Of a DNA stretch of 64,000 nt, positions 58,116-64,000 are shown piece after piece. Both the position numbers and the translations under genes were made by a program. The first letter of the stretch is position 1. Each line of letters opens with the position of its first letter. The stretch lies in assembly GCF_963974575.1 (NCBI RefSeq), contig NZ_CAXBBQ010000013.1, forward strand, positions 1 through 64,000. Reading direction: 5' to 3'. The notes under the pieces are model-generated. The model did not search any database. It was not told the DNA's origin and saw only the letters and a program-made list of their open reading frames with translations. Source of the stretch: Sphingosinicella sp963974575 (GTDB taxonomy: Bacteria > Pseudomonadota > Alphaproteobacteria > Sphingomonadales > Sphingomonadaceae).

Positions 58116-60803
58116 ATGAAAAGACTCTCGTCCACTGGACTCCTGCTGCTTTCAAGCGCGCTCGTTCCCGCCGTCGCATCGGCCCAGAACGCGGCACCCG
58201 AGCCAGAGCAACAGCGCGAGGAATCGATCGACGTCTCCGCACCCGGCGTTTCGTCAAGCGATGAGGTGATCGTCGTTCAAGGGCGCTACATCCCCGAACC
58301 GATCCGTGCGACATCGGAGGTTCTCAGCGTTCTGTCCGCCGCGGAAATCGCGCGCTCGGGCGAAGGCGATATTGCAGGCGCGCTGCAGCGTGTCACCGGA
58401 CTGAGCTTGGTAGGCGGCCGCTTCGTGTATGTGCGCGGTCTCGGCGAACGCTATTCGCTCGCGCTCCTCAACGGCTTGCCCCTTCCCTCCCCCGAGCCGC
58501 TGCGCCGCGTGATCCCACTCGACATTTTCCCGACCGATGTGATCGCAAGCTCGATCGTGCAGAAAAGCTATTCGGTGAACTACCCCGGCGAGTTCGGCGG
58601 CGGTGTCATCAACCTGACGACGGCAGCGATCCCGGAAGAAAGCTTCCTGAAGGTCGGCGGCAGCATCAGCGGCGACAGCGAAACGACGTTCGAACGCGGC
58701 TACACCTATTTCGGCAGCGACACCGACTGGACCGGCTTCGACGACGGCGCGCGCACATTGCCGCGCGGCCTGCGCAGCGCGCTCGGCAGCGGTAAACTTC
58801 TCGTCGTCGGGCAGGACTTCGATCTCGACGCGATGAAGGGCCTCACCGCCGGCCTCGCGAACGCTTCGACAACGCTCATCCAGCGCAACGACGATATTCC
58901 GCTGAACGGCTCCGTCGATTTCAGCGGCGGTCTCAGCTTCGATGTCGGCAGCGATCGCTTCGGCATCATCGCGGCGTTCGGCTGGGACAACAGCTGGGAA
59001 ACGCGCGGCGGGCTTCAGCAGACCACTGCCGGTCTCGCATCGGACGGAAACGGCAATCAGGTCATCAATCCGGATGCGAATTTCCGGTTCCTTTCGACCG
59101 AAAACCGCATTGTCGTCCACGGGCTGCTCGGCTTCGGCTATGAGTTCGGCGAACACAAGCTACGCTGGACCAACCTCTATATCCGCGACACCTCCAAGGA
59201 GGCGCGCATCCAGGACGGCGTCGACGAGATCAACGTCGGTTCGGATCGCCTGAACAAGAGCTTCACAAACTGGTTCGAGCGCCAGCTCATCGACACGCAG
59301 TTCGTGGGCGAATTCAAGTTCAACGATGTGGCACTCGACGTGCGCGGCACCTACGCGAATACGCAGCGCGAGGCGCCTTACGAACGCTCCTTCAGCTATC
59401 GCTACAGCGATGTCGCGGGCGATTTCGTGAACGATCTGCGCTCCGCGGGCCAGAGCGCGAACGTCTCGTTCAGCTCACTGAACGAGGATGTCTGGGCCGG
59501 CTCAGCCAATATCAGCTGGAAGCTGCCGACCGTGCGCGACATCACGCTGACGGCGGGCTACGCCTATTCGGACACGACCCGCACATCGACGCGCCGCGAT
59601 TTCGCGTTCCGTCCGCAGGATGCCCTGTCGCTGGCCGTCGCACAGGAGCGGCCGGACTATCTGCTGTCCGATTACAACATCTACACCTACGGCATCGTGC
59701 TCACCGATCTTTCGGCAGCTGCCGGTGTGGCGAAATATGATGCCGGTCTCGAAATCCACGGCGGATACCTGCAGGCCGAAGTGGAACTGATGGACTATCT
59801 CCGCGCCTCGATCGGCGTGCGCTACGAGGATGCCAAGCAGTTCGTGGACGCAATCGATCTGTTCGGGCTCGGCGGCAACGTCGGGCAGCTTTCGACCTCC
59901 CTTGCCAACGACTATTTCCTCCCTGCTGCGACGCTGACGTGGAACTTCGCGGAGGATATGCAGCTCCGCCTCGCCGCATCGAAAACGATCGCGCGCCCGC
60001 AGTTCCGCGAACTCGCGCCGCAGCAGTATTTCGATACGGAATCGGATCGCACGTTCATCGGCAACAACTATCTGACGGATAGCGAACTGCTAAACTTCGA
60101 AGCGCGTTACGAATGGTACCTGGGCCGCAACGAGCGGGTTTCGCTCGCGGGCTTCTACAAGAAGATCGACAAGCCCATCGAAGCGATCGCCTCGCAGCAG
60201 GGACAGACGTTCTTCACGACCTTCGCCAATGCGCCCGAAGCGCAGCTCTACGGCGCCGAACTCGAAGTGCAGAAGTATTTCGCGCTTGCGGACTGGGTGC
60301 CCGGCAAGTTCTTCGAAACCCGCGACCTGATGATCGCGACGAACTACACCTACACGCAGTCCAAGATAAAGGTGGGCGCGAACGACACGACGGTCCCCAG
60401 CGATACGTTCGGCCAGCCAATCCCGGCATCGAACGTGTTCCGCAATGGCGCCAAGCTCACCGGCCAGTCGGATCACATCGTGAACGTGCAGATCGGTTTC
60501 GAAGACAGCGAAAGCCTTTCGCAGCAGACGCTGATGCTGACCTACGCCAGCAACCGCCTCTCAAACCGCTTCTCTTCGGGCGGGGTGCCGATCGACTTCA
60601 TCGAAGAGCCCGGCCTGCGTCTCGATTTCGTGGCGCGCCAGGGCTTCACGGTCGCGGGCCGCGAGCTCGAGGTGAAGTTCGAGGCGCGCAACCTGACGGG
60701 CGAGAATTACGAGGAGTTCCAGCAGTATAACGGCACGCGTGTCGATCGGAACACCTACGACATCGGCCGCTCCTTCTCGCTGGGTCTCAGCGCGAAGTTC
60801 TAA
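58116..60803 (+). CDS. TonB-dependent outer-membrane receptor
   Basis: An 895-residue outer-membrane transporter. A signal peptide (ending VASAQ) is followed by a short extension, a TonB-box-like DEVIVVQG (near residue 48), the plug domain (GDIAGALQRVTGLSLVGGRFV and YVRGLGERYSLALLNGLPLPS) and a long beta barrel. It ends in SLGLSAKF with the C-terminal Phe needed for outer-membrane insertion. It probably takes up a ligand handled by the preceding lipoprotein, as in a SusCD-like pair. The ligand is unknown. A strong terminator follows. Confidence 0.93.
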   Translation: MKRLSSTGLLLLSSALVPAVASAQNAAPEPEQQREESIDVSAPGVSSSDEVIVVQGRYIPEPIRATSEVLSVLSAAEIARSGEGDIAGALQRVTGLSLVGGRFVYVRGLGERYSLALLNGLPLPSPEPLRRVIPLDIFPTDVIASSIVQKSYSVNYPGEFGGGVINLTTAAIPEESFLKVGGSISGDSETTFERGYTYFGSDTDWTGFDDGARTLPRGLRSALGSGKLLVVGQDFDLDAMKGLTAGLANASTTLIQRNDDIPLNGSVDFSGGLSFDVGSDRFGIIAAFGWDNSWETRGGLQQTTAGLASDGNGNQVINPDANFRFLSTENRIVVHGLLGFGYEFGEHKLRWTNLYIRDTSKEARIQDGVDEINVGSDRLNKSFTNWFERQLIDTQFVGEFKFNDVALDVRGTYANTQREAPYERSFSYRYSDVAGDFVNDLRSAGQSANVSFSSLNEDVWAGSANISWKLPTVRDITLTAGYAYSDTTRTSTRRDFAFRPQDALSLAVAQERPDYLLSDYNIYTYGIVLTDLSAAAGVAKYDAGLEIHGGYLQAEVELMDYLRASIGVRYEDAKQFVDAIDLFGLGGNVGQLSTSLANDYFLPAATLTWNFAEDMQLRLAASKTIARPQFRELAPQQYFDTESDRTFIGNNYLTDSELLNFEARYEWYLGRNERVSLAGFYKKIDKPIEAIASQQGQTFFTTFANAPEAQLYGAELEVQKYFALADWVPGKFFETRDLMIATNYTYTQSKIKVGANDTTVPSDTFGQPIPASNVFRNGAKLTGQSDHIVNVQIGFEDSESLSQQTLMLTYASNRLSNRFSSGGVPIDFIEEPGLRLDFVARQGFTVAGRELEVKFEARNLTGENYEEFQQYNGTRVDRNTYDIGRSFSLGLSAKF

Positions 60804-60818
60804 AACTCCGGGTCAAAC

Positions 60819-60853
60819 GAAAGGGCCTCGCCGCGTGCGGGGCCCTTTTTTTA
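60819..60853. terminator. Terminator after the TonB receptor gene
   Basis: AAAGGGCC and GGCCCTTT flank CGC-CGCGT-GCG and form a long stem with T7 downstream on the plus strand; A-rich bases on the other side allow minus-strand use too. It overlaps the end of the oxygenase gene and probably serves both converging genes. Confidence 0.85.
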
Positions 60854-61444
60854 TCCCCACGGCCGTTCGCGGAACCACTTGGTGATGACGTATTTCACGC
60901 CGCTGCGCACCTTCATCGCAGCGTGCAGTGTCGCGGGATTGGGCGAGCCGTCGGCGCGGCGGTTGTTCCACGCGAGCAGCTTGCCGGTTTCCGGTTGCAC
61001 GATCTTGTCGATCACCTTGAAGCGCGTCGCGCCGCCCGCAGCCGGCTCGTTGAGGTAGATCATCGCCGTCCAGCTGCGCTGCCCGGAAACCGCGCAGTAG
61101 CGTGGGTAATCGGGGCCATCGGGCTCGAAATAGTCGGTGTGCTGCTTGAATTCCTGCCCCACGGCATAGCGCTGGCCCTGAACAGGTTCGCCGAACGCTG
61201 GATCGATCCCCATGTACGCGCAGATGCGTTCATTGAGTGCGGCAACGACCGGATCGCTCCCATCAAGGTCGCAGGTCTCGCTGGTGCGATAGGCCGTGTA
61301 GCCCTGATCGTCCGCCAGACCCGAAGGCCGACGCTTCGCATCGATCCGCGCGACGATCTCTGCGCATTCCTCCGGCGTCAGAAAGCGCTTGCGAATATAC
61401 AGGTCGAGCTTCGGGCTCGGGACCTTCTGCGCGCCCTCCAGCAT
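60851..61444 (-). CDS. Prolyl-4-hydroxylase-like 2OG-Fe(II) oxygenase
   Basis: A 197-residue double-stranded beta-helix oxygenase that uses 2-oxoglutarate, O2 and iron. H102 and D104 (QHTDYF) and H174 (TLHAAM) bind iron; K184 in SGVKYVITKWF binds 2-oxoglutarate. This is the P4H-alpha branch, whose bacterial members hydroxylate proline in proteins. It has no signal peptide. ATG 61444 is chosen as GGAG lies 9 bases before it. The start lies 4 bp after DUF3297, so they form a two-gene operon. The target is unknown. Confidence 0.88.
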   Translation of the reverse strand: MLEGAQKVPSPKLDLYIRKRFLTPEECAEIVARIDAKRRPSGLADDQGYTAYRTSETCDLDGSDPVVAALNERICAYMGIDPAFGEPVQGQRYAVGQEFKQHTDYFEPDGPDYPRYCAVSGQRSWTAMIYLNEPAAGGATRFKVIDKIVQPETGKLLAWNNRRADGSPNPATLHAAMKVRSGVKYVITKWFRERPWG

Positions 61445-61448
61445 CGGC

Positions 61449-61691
61449 TCAGCTCCGCCAGTACGCCTCGACATCGCCCTTCAGCGTGATGGTGAGCGGC
61501 TTGCCCCGCCGATCCACCTTCTTGCCGAGCGCTGCGCGGATCCAGCCTTCGCTGACGCTGTATTCCTCCACATCGGTGCGCTCGCGCCCCTTGAAGCGGA
61601 TGCCGACGCCGCGTTCCATCGCGGCTTCGCTGAAAAAGGGGCTGTCCGGGTCCGCGCTCAGGCGGTCGGGCGGGCTGTCGGTTTCGGTCAT
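61449..61691 (-). CDS. DUF3297 family protein
   Basis: An 80-residue protein beginning MTETDSPPDRLSADPDSPFF and continuing ERGVGIRFKGRERTDVEEYSVSEGWIRAALGKKVDR, the signature of the DUF3297 family. GKPLTITLKGDVEAYW ends it. The function is unknown. It lies just before the 2OG oxygenase gene. The upstream 48 bp to the terminator show no clear promoter. Confidence 0.92.
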   Translation of the reverse strand: MTETDSPPDRLSADPDSPFFSEAAMERGVGIRFKGRERTDVEEYSVSEGWIRAALGKKVDRRGKPLTITLKGDVEAYWRS

Positions 61692-61740
61692 GATCTGGTC
61701 CTGCGGTTTCTTTCGCCCGCTTGTTAGCCTCTTTGGCGCG

Positions 61741-61775
61741 AAAGAAAAGAGCCGCCCGGCACTTGTCCGGGCGGC
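61741..61775 (-). terminator. Rho-independent terminator of the glycine-zipper gene
   Basis: GCCGCCCGG (61751-61759) and CCGGGCGGC (61767-61775) form a 9-bp stem with a 7-base loop. On the minus strand TCTTTTCTTT follows. Confidence 0.85.
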
Positions 61776-61824
61776 CCGTTCCGCCGGTCGCGATGGGGTT
61801 CAATGCGAACCGGCGACGCGGCCT

Positions 61825-62349
61825 TTAGTAACAGTAGCGGCGCTTGCCGCCCTTGTCGTCGATCTCGTGGCCGATGAGCGCACCGAGACCAGCGCCGATC
61901 ACGGTGCCGACGGTCTTGTCGCCGCGGCGTGCAACCTCGTTGCCGAGCACACCGCCGAGAACGCCGCCAATCAACGTGCCTTCGATGTTGCTGTCCTTGC
62001 GGCAGCGGTCATAGCTCGAATAATAGCGGCCGTTCTGGCCATACCAGCCGCCGCGATAATCACTGGAGCCGCGGTAATAGACGGGGCGATAATTGTCGTA
62101 ATAGCGGCGACCGTCATAGAAGCGGCCATCGCGATACCCGTCGCGATATGCGTAGCGGCGGTCGCGGCGGTCATCCCAGCGGTCGTGCTTGCGACCGTCG
62201 TGGTAGCCCTTGCGGTACGCCTTGCGCTCGTCGTGGCGGTCCTTCTGCCAATGCTTGCCGCCGCGATCCCAACGGTCGTTGTCGGCCATCGCCGGCGCCG
62301 CCGTCAGCATGGTCATCGCCGCAGCGGCCATCAGAATCTTGTTCAACAT
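61825..62349 (-). CDS. Exported glycine-zipper (2TM) surface protein
   Basis: A 174-residue protein with a signal peptide (ending APAMA, residues ~19-23), then an unusual ~100-residue stretch very rich in Arg, Asp and Tyr (RYAYRDGYRDGRFYDGRRYY). A C-terminal glycine zipper follows (GTLIGGVLGGVLGNEVARRGDK, GTVIGAGLGALIGHEI), as in the Rickettsia 17-kDa antigen/SlyB-like family. It ends RYCY. The family is associated with envelope integrity. It starts at MLNKILM with GGAGAG upstream, a site that the leader hairpin can mask. Confidence 0.85.
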   Translation of the reverse strand: MLNKILMAAAAMTMLTAAPAMADNDRWDRGGKHWQKDRHDERKAYRKGYHDGRKHDRWDDRRDRRYAYRDGYRDGRFYDGRRYYDNYRPVYYRGSSDYRGGWYGQNGRYYSSYDRCRKDSNIEGTLIGGVLGGVLGNEVARRGDKTVGTVIGAGLGALIGHEIDDKGGKRRYCY

Positions 62350-62352
62350 ATC

Positions 62353-62424
62353 GTCTCTCCACTCTCTGCTCGCGGTCATCGGCGGAAGGGGAACTGGGAC
62401 CGCCGATGACCACGAGGGAGAGAC
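62353..62424 (-). ncRNA. Leader hairpin that can mask the ribosome binding site
   Basis: On the minus strand, the leader folds back on itself: GTCTCTCC (rc of 62417-62424) pairs with GGAGAGAC (rc of 62353-62360), which contains the Shine-Dalgarno sequence. CTCG (62413-62416) pairs with CGAG (62369-62372), and an 11-bp GC stem joins 62374-62384 with 62401-62411. Together this gives about 23 base pairs, with one mismatch and an 8-base bulge. It may regulate translation of the glycine-zipper gene. Confidence 0.6.
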
Positions 62425-62486
62425 TGCGACTCGGCCCTTGAACGGGTTGTGAATGCGGTTGTCAGAGTTTGTTTAGGTGCGACGAA

Positions 62487-62518
62487 CGGCTCACCGCAGG
62501 TGATGCTGCGGTGAGCCG
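62487..62518. repeat. Perfect 13-bp inverted repeat after the UrcA gene
   Basis: CGGCTCACCGCAG (62487-62499) and CTGCGGTGAGCCG (62506-62518) are exact reverse complements with a 6-base loop. It lies 8 bp past the urcA stop. On the minus strand no T-run follows, so it is not a standard terminator, although it may still halt transcription or stabilise RNA ends. Confidence 0.65.
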
Positions 62519-62525
62519 CAGCGGC

Positions 62526-62846
62526 TCAGCGCTTGGGAGGACGCGCCGAGCCGGTTTCCAGAGCCGCGCTTTGCGTGGCAGCGCTGACGGGTGCGACTGC
62601 CGCATAAGTGCTTTCGCGGCAGCGGCGCACGTCGCGCTTGCCGACGAGGTCGGCGCTCGATGCCGTGCCGCAGGCGCTGCGCACCGCGATCCCAATGCGG
62701 TGATCGAGCGTGCGACGCCCTTCGTGGGTGGAAAGATCAAGATCACCGTAAGGCACGGCGCGCGTTACGGATTCGGCGGGTTCGGCGGCTGCGGGCAGCG
62801 CCCACAGGGCACCGGCGAGCGCGGAGAGCGCAAGCAGGGTTTTCAT
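62526..62846 (-). CDS. UrcA family exported protein
   Basis: A 106-residue protein with a signal peptide (ending PAAAEP near residue 20). RAVPYGDLDLSTHEGRRTLDHRIGIAVRSACG is the UrcA pattern, followed by two conserved cysteines (SACG, RRCRES) that could form a disulfide. The family is common in sphingomonads and named after a gene induced by uranium in Caulobacter; its role is unknown. It diverges from the LysR regulator gene, which may control it. Confidence 0.85.
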   Translation of the reverse strand: MKTLLALSALAGALWALPAAAEPAESVTRAVPYGDLDLSTHEGRRTLDHRIGIAVRSACGTASSADLVGKRDVRRCRESTYAAVAPVSAATQSAALETGSARPPKR

Positions 62847-62942
62847 GTTTTCAGCTCCATGCGGTGGGAGAGGGTTCGCGGCGCCGCAGTGCCTGAATAG
62901 CGCGTTTGCGCCCACTCTCCGAACAACGATATTGCCAGCATG

Positions 62943-62960
62943 TTCTGCAAATGTGCAGAA
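62943..62960. promoter_or_regulatory. LysR-type operator palindrome
   Basis: TTCTGCA (62943-62949) and TGCAGAA (62954-62960) are exact reverse complements separated by AATG. The 18-bp site lies 8 bp before the LysR-gene start in the divergent gap with the UrcA gene, the usual place for a LysR-type autoregulatory site. Confidence 0.6.
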
Positions 62961-62967
62961 TGCATCC

Positions 62968-63861
62968 ATGTTCGACTGGAACGACCTGCGTCACTTCCTC
63001 GCCGTCGCGCGCACGGGCAGCACGCTCGCGGCAGGGAACGCACTGCGCGTGAGCCAGACGACGGTGGCGCGGCGCATTGCAGCGCTGGAGGCGGCGCTCG
63101 GCGTTATCCTCTTCGAACGGCGGCAAAGCGGCTATGCGCTCACCCCGGCGGGCGAGGCCCTGCTTACCCATGCGGAGGCGGTGGATACGGCCACCGCCAA
63201 CTTCGCGGACGCCGCCAACCATCACATCCGGCAGGCCAGCGGCATGGTGCGCCTCACCGCGCAGGAAATCCTCACGGTCACCGTGCTTGCGCCGGTGCTG
63301 CGCGACCTCCGCCGCGCCTATCCCACCATCACGATTGAGCTCGACACGACGGACACCGTCCGCGACCTCGCTGCAGGCGAAGCGGATGTCGCGCTGCGTT
63401 CGGCCCGGCGCATTCTCGGCGGAGGGCTCGTCTGCCGCCGCCTCGGCGACGAACCGTGGACGGCCTATTGCAGCCGCAGCTATGCGGCGTCGAACGGCGT
63501 TCCGCGCACCGTCGAAGCCCTGCGTGGGCACCCCCTGATCGTCGGCGGCGGCGGGCGGATATGGGAAATCTACAAGAGCTTTCTCGAACAGAACGACCTC
63601 GAATCCGCCGTCGCCATCCACCACGCCTCGGTCACGGGCATTCTCGCGGCAGTGAAATCAGGATCGGGCGTCGCCATCCTTCCCGGTTTCGTGGCGGACG
63701 CGGACCCGGACCTGATCTGCTGCATTCCCGTGCCCGGCGGCGTCGAACGTGGCGTCTGGCTGGTGACGCACGAAAGCGTCCGGCATGTGCCCCACGTCAG
63801 GGCGGTCATGGATTTTCTCGGCGATGCGCTCTCGCGGCTGGCGCGGCGGCAGGCGGGATAG
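62968..63861 (+). CDS. LysR family transcriptional regulator
   Basis: A 297-residue regulator. An N-terminal winged HTH (FLAVARTGSTLAAGNALRVSQTTVARRIAALEAALG at about residues 9-45) is followed by the type-2 periplasmic-binding-like effector domain. TVARRIAALEAALGVILFERRQ is the recognition helix and wing region. The inducer is unknown. It is read away from the UrcA gene, from a palindrome that overlaps its own promoter area. A 77-bp palindromic repeat lies 22 bp beyond its stop. Confidence 0.93.
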   Translation: MFDWNDLRHFLAVARTGSTLAAGNALRVSQTTVARRIAALEAALGVILFERRQSGYALTPAGEALLTHAEAVDTATANFADAANHHIRQASGMVRLTAQEILTVTVLAPVLRDLRRAYPTITIELDTTDTVRDLAAGEADVALRSARRILGGGLVCRRLGDEPWTAYCSRSYAASNGVPRTVEALRGHPLIVGGGGRIWEIYKSFLEQNDLESAVAIHHASVTGILAAVKSGSGVAILPGFVADADPDLICCIPVPGGVERGVWLVTHESVRHVPHVRAVMDFLGDALSRLARRQAG

Positions 63862-63882
63862 AACTGACGGAATAGGCTGTGT

Positions 63883-63959
63883 GTCCCTCGACTTCGCTCG
63901 GGATAAACAGGTTTTATACCTTGTAAAAACGGTCATCATCCCGAGCGAAGTCGAGGGAC
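63883..63959. repeat. Palindromic repeat with 22-bp arms (REP-like)
   Basis: The arms 63883-63904 and 63938-63959 are perfect 22-bp reverse complements, enclosing 33 AT-rich bases. The core TCGACTTCGCTCGGGA (within the first arm) recurs widely in sphingomonad intergenic regions. There is no T-run on either side. It sits outside any ORF, after the LysR gene. It could be an extragenic palindrome mobilised in trans by a RAYT-type transposase. Confidence 0.75.
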
Positions 63960-64000
63960 GCACCATCCGAATTCCAGATGCCGCCGCCTTATCTCCCTTG

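Overview
The window is GC-rich, densely coded DNA from an alphaproteobacterium, most likely a member of the Sphingomonadales. The support is a set of typical lineage genes rather than any rRNA: a DivK-type cell-cycle receiver, MipZ next to panC, small DUF4169/DUF3572/DUF3297 proteins, an UrcA-family protein, a phasin with tandem promoter repeats, a fused ThiS-ThiG, and a type II secretion (T2SS) locus beside a TonB-dependent receptor. No rRNA, tRNA, CRISPR array, prophage or insertion sequence was seen. The only dispersed-repeat candidate is a 77-bp palindromic element near the right end.

Left part (1-13 kb): a zinc-ribbon membrane protein, 2-oxoacid:ferredoxin oxidoreductase korAB with a DUF4169 gene behind it, an esterase overlapping rppH, a TPR protein, csbD, thiSG, then aroQ-accB-accC (shikimate step plus the biotin subunits of acetyl-CoA carboxylase), and a Tat-type lipoprotein amidase followed by an ArsC-like protein.

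Nucleic-acid and signalling part (13-32 kb): topA, a 59-aa HTH-like protein, a guanidinium-exporter-type SMR gene behind a candidate guanidine-II-like leader, rnr, an Hpt protein, a ureohydrolase, rpmG, divK, DUF3572-HAD, RidA, a GDPD-acetyltransferase pair, then kinase, Sel1 protein and diguanylate cyclase on the minus strand, panC diverging from mipZ-dnaJ-like, a phosphohexomutase, a phasin, clpS and dps. Several of these (Hpt, DivK, MipZ, soluble histidine kinase, GGDEF protein) belong to cell-cycle or two-component control.

Metabolic part (32-43 kb): a flavin monooxygenase followed by two acyl-CoA dehydrogenases, a short AT-rich stretch with a small membrane ORF, a serine hydrolase, a MATE transporter, a thioesterase, and cysD-cysNC for sulfate activation. 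A tandem PhoB-box-like array precedes a small TPR lipoprotein.

Secretion part (43-61 kb): a complete T2SS set on the minus strand, in the order gspC-D-E-F-G-H-I-J-K-L-M-N plus a lipoprotein-like last gene, with the prepilin peptidase gspO just upstream. Diverging from gspO is a second GspC-like PDZ protein, followed by a secreted-type lipoprotein with a long Pro-Thr linker and a TonB-dependent receptor. I read these as one surface system: the T2SS delivers the lipoprotein to the cell surface, where it works with the receptor. This is the most interesting system in the window. The right end holds a prolyl-hydroxylase-like oxygenase, DUF3297, a glycine-zipper protein whose leader can fold over its own ribosome binding site, an UrcA protein diverging from a LysR regulator across a palindrome, and the palindromic repeat.
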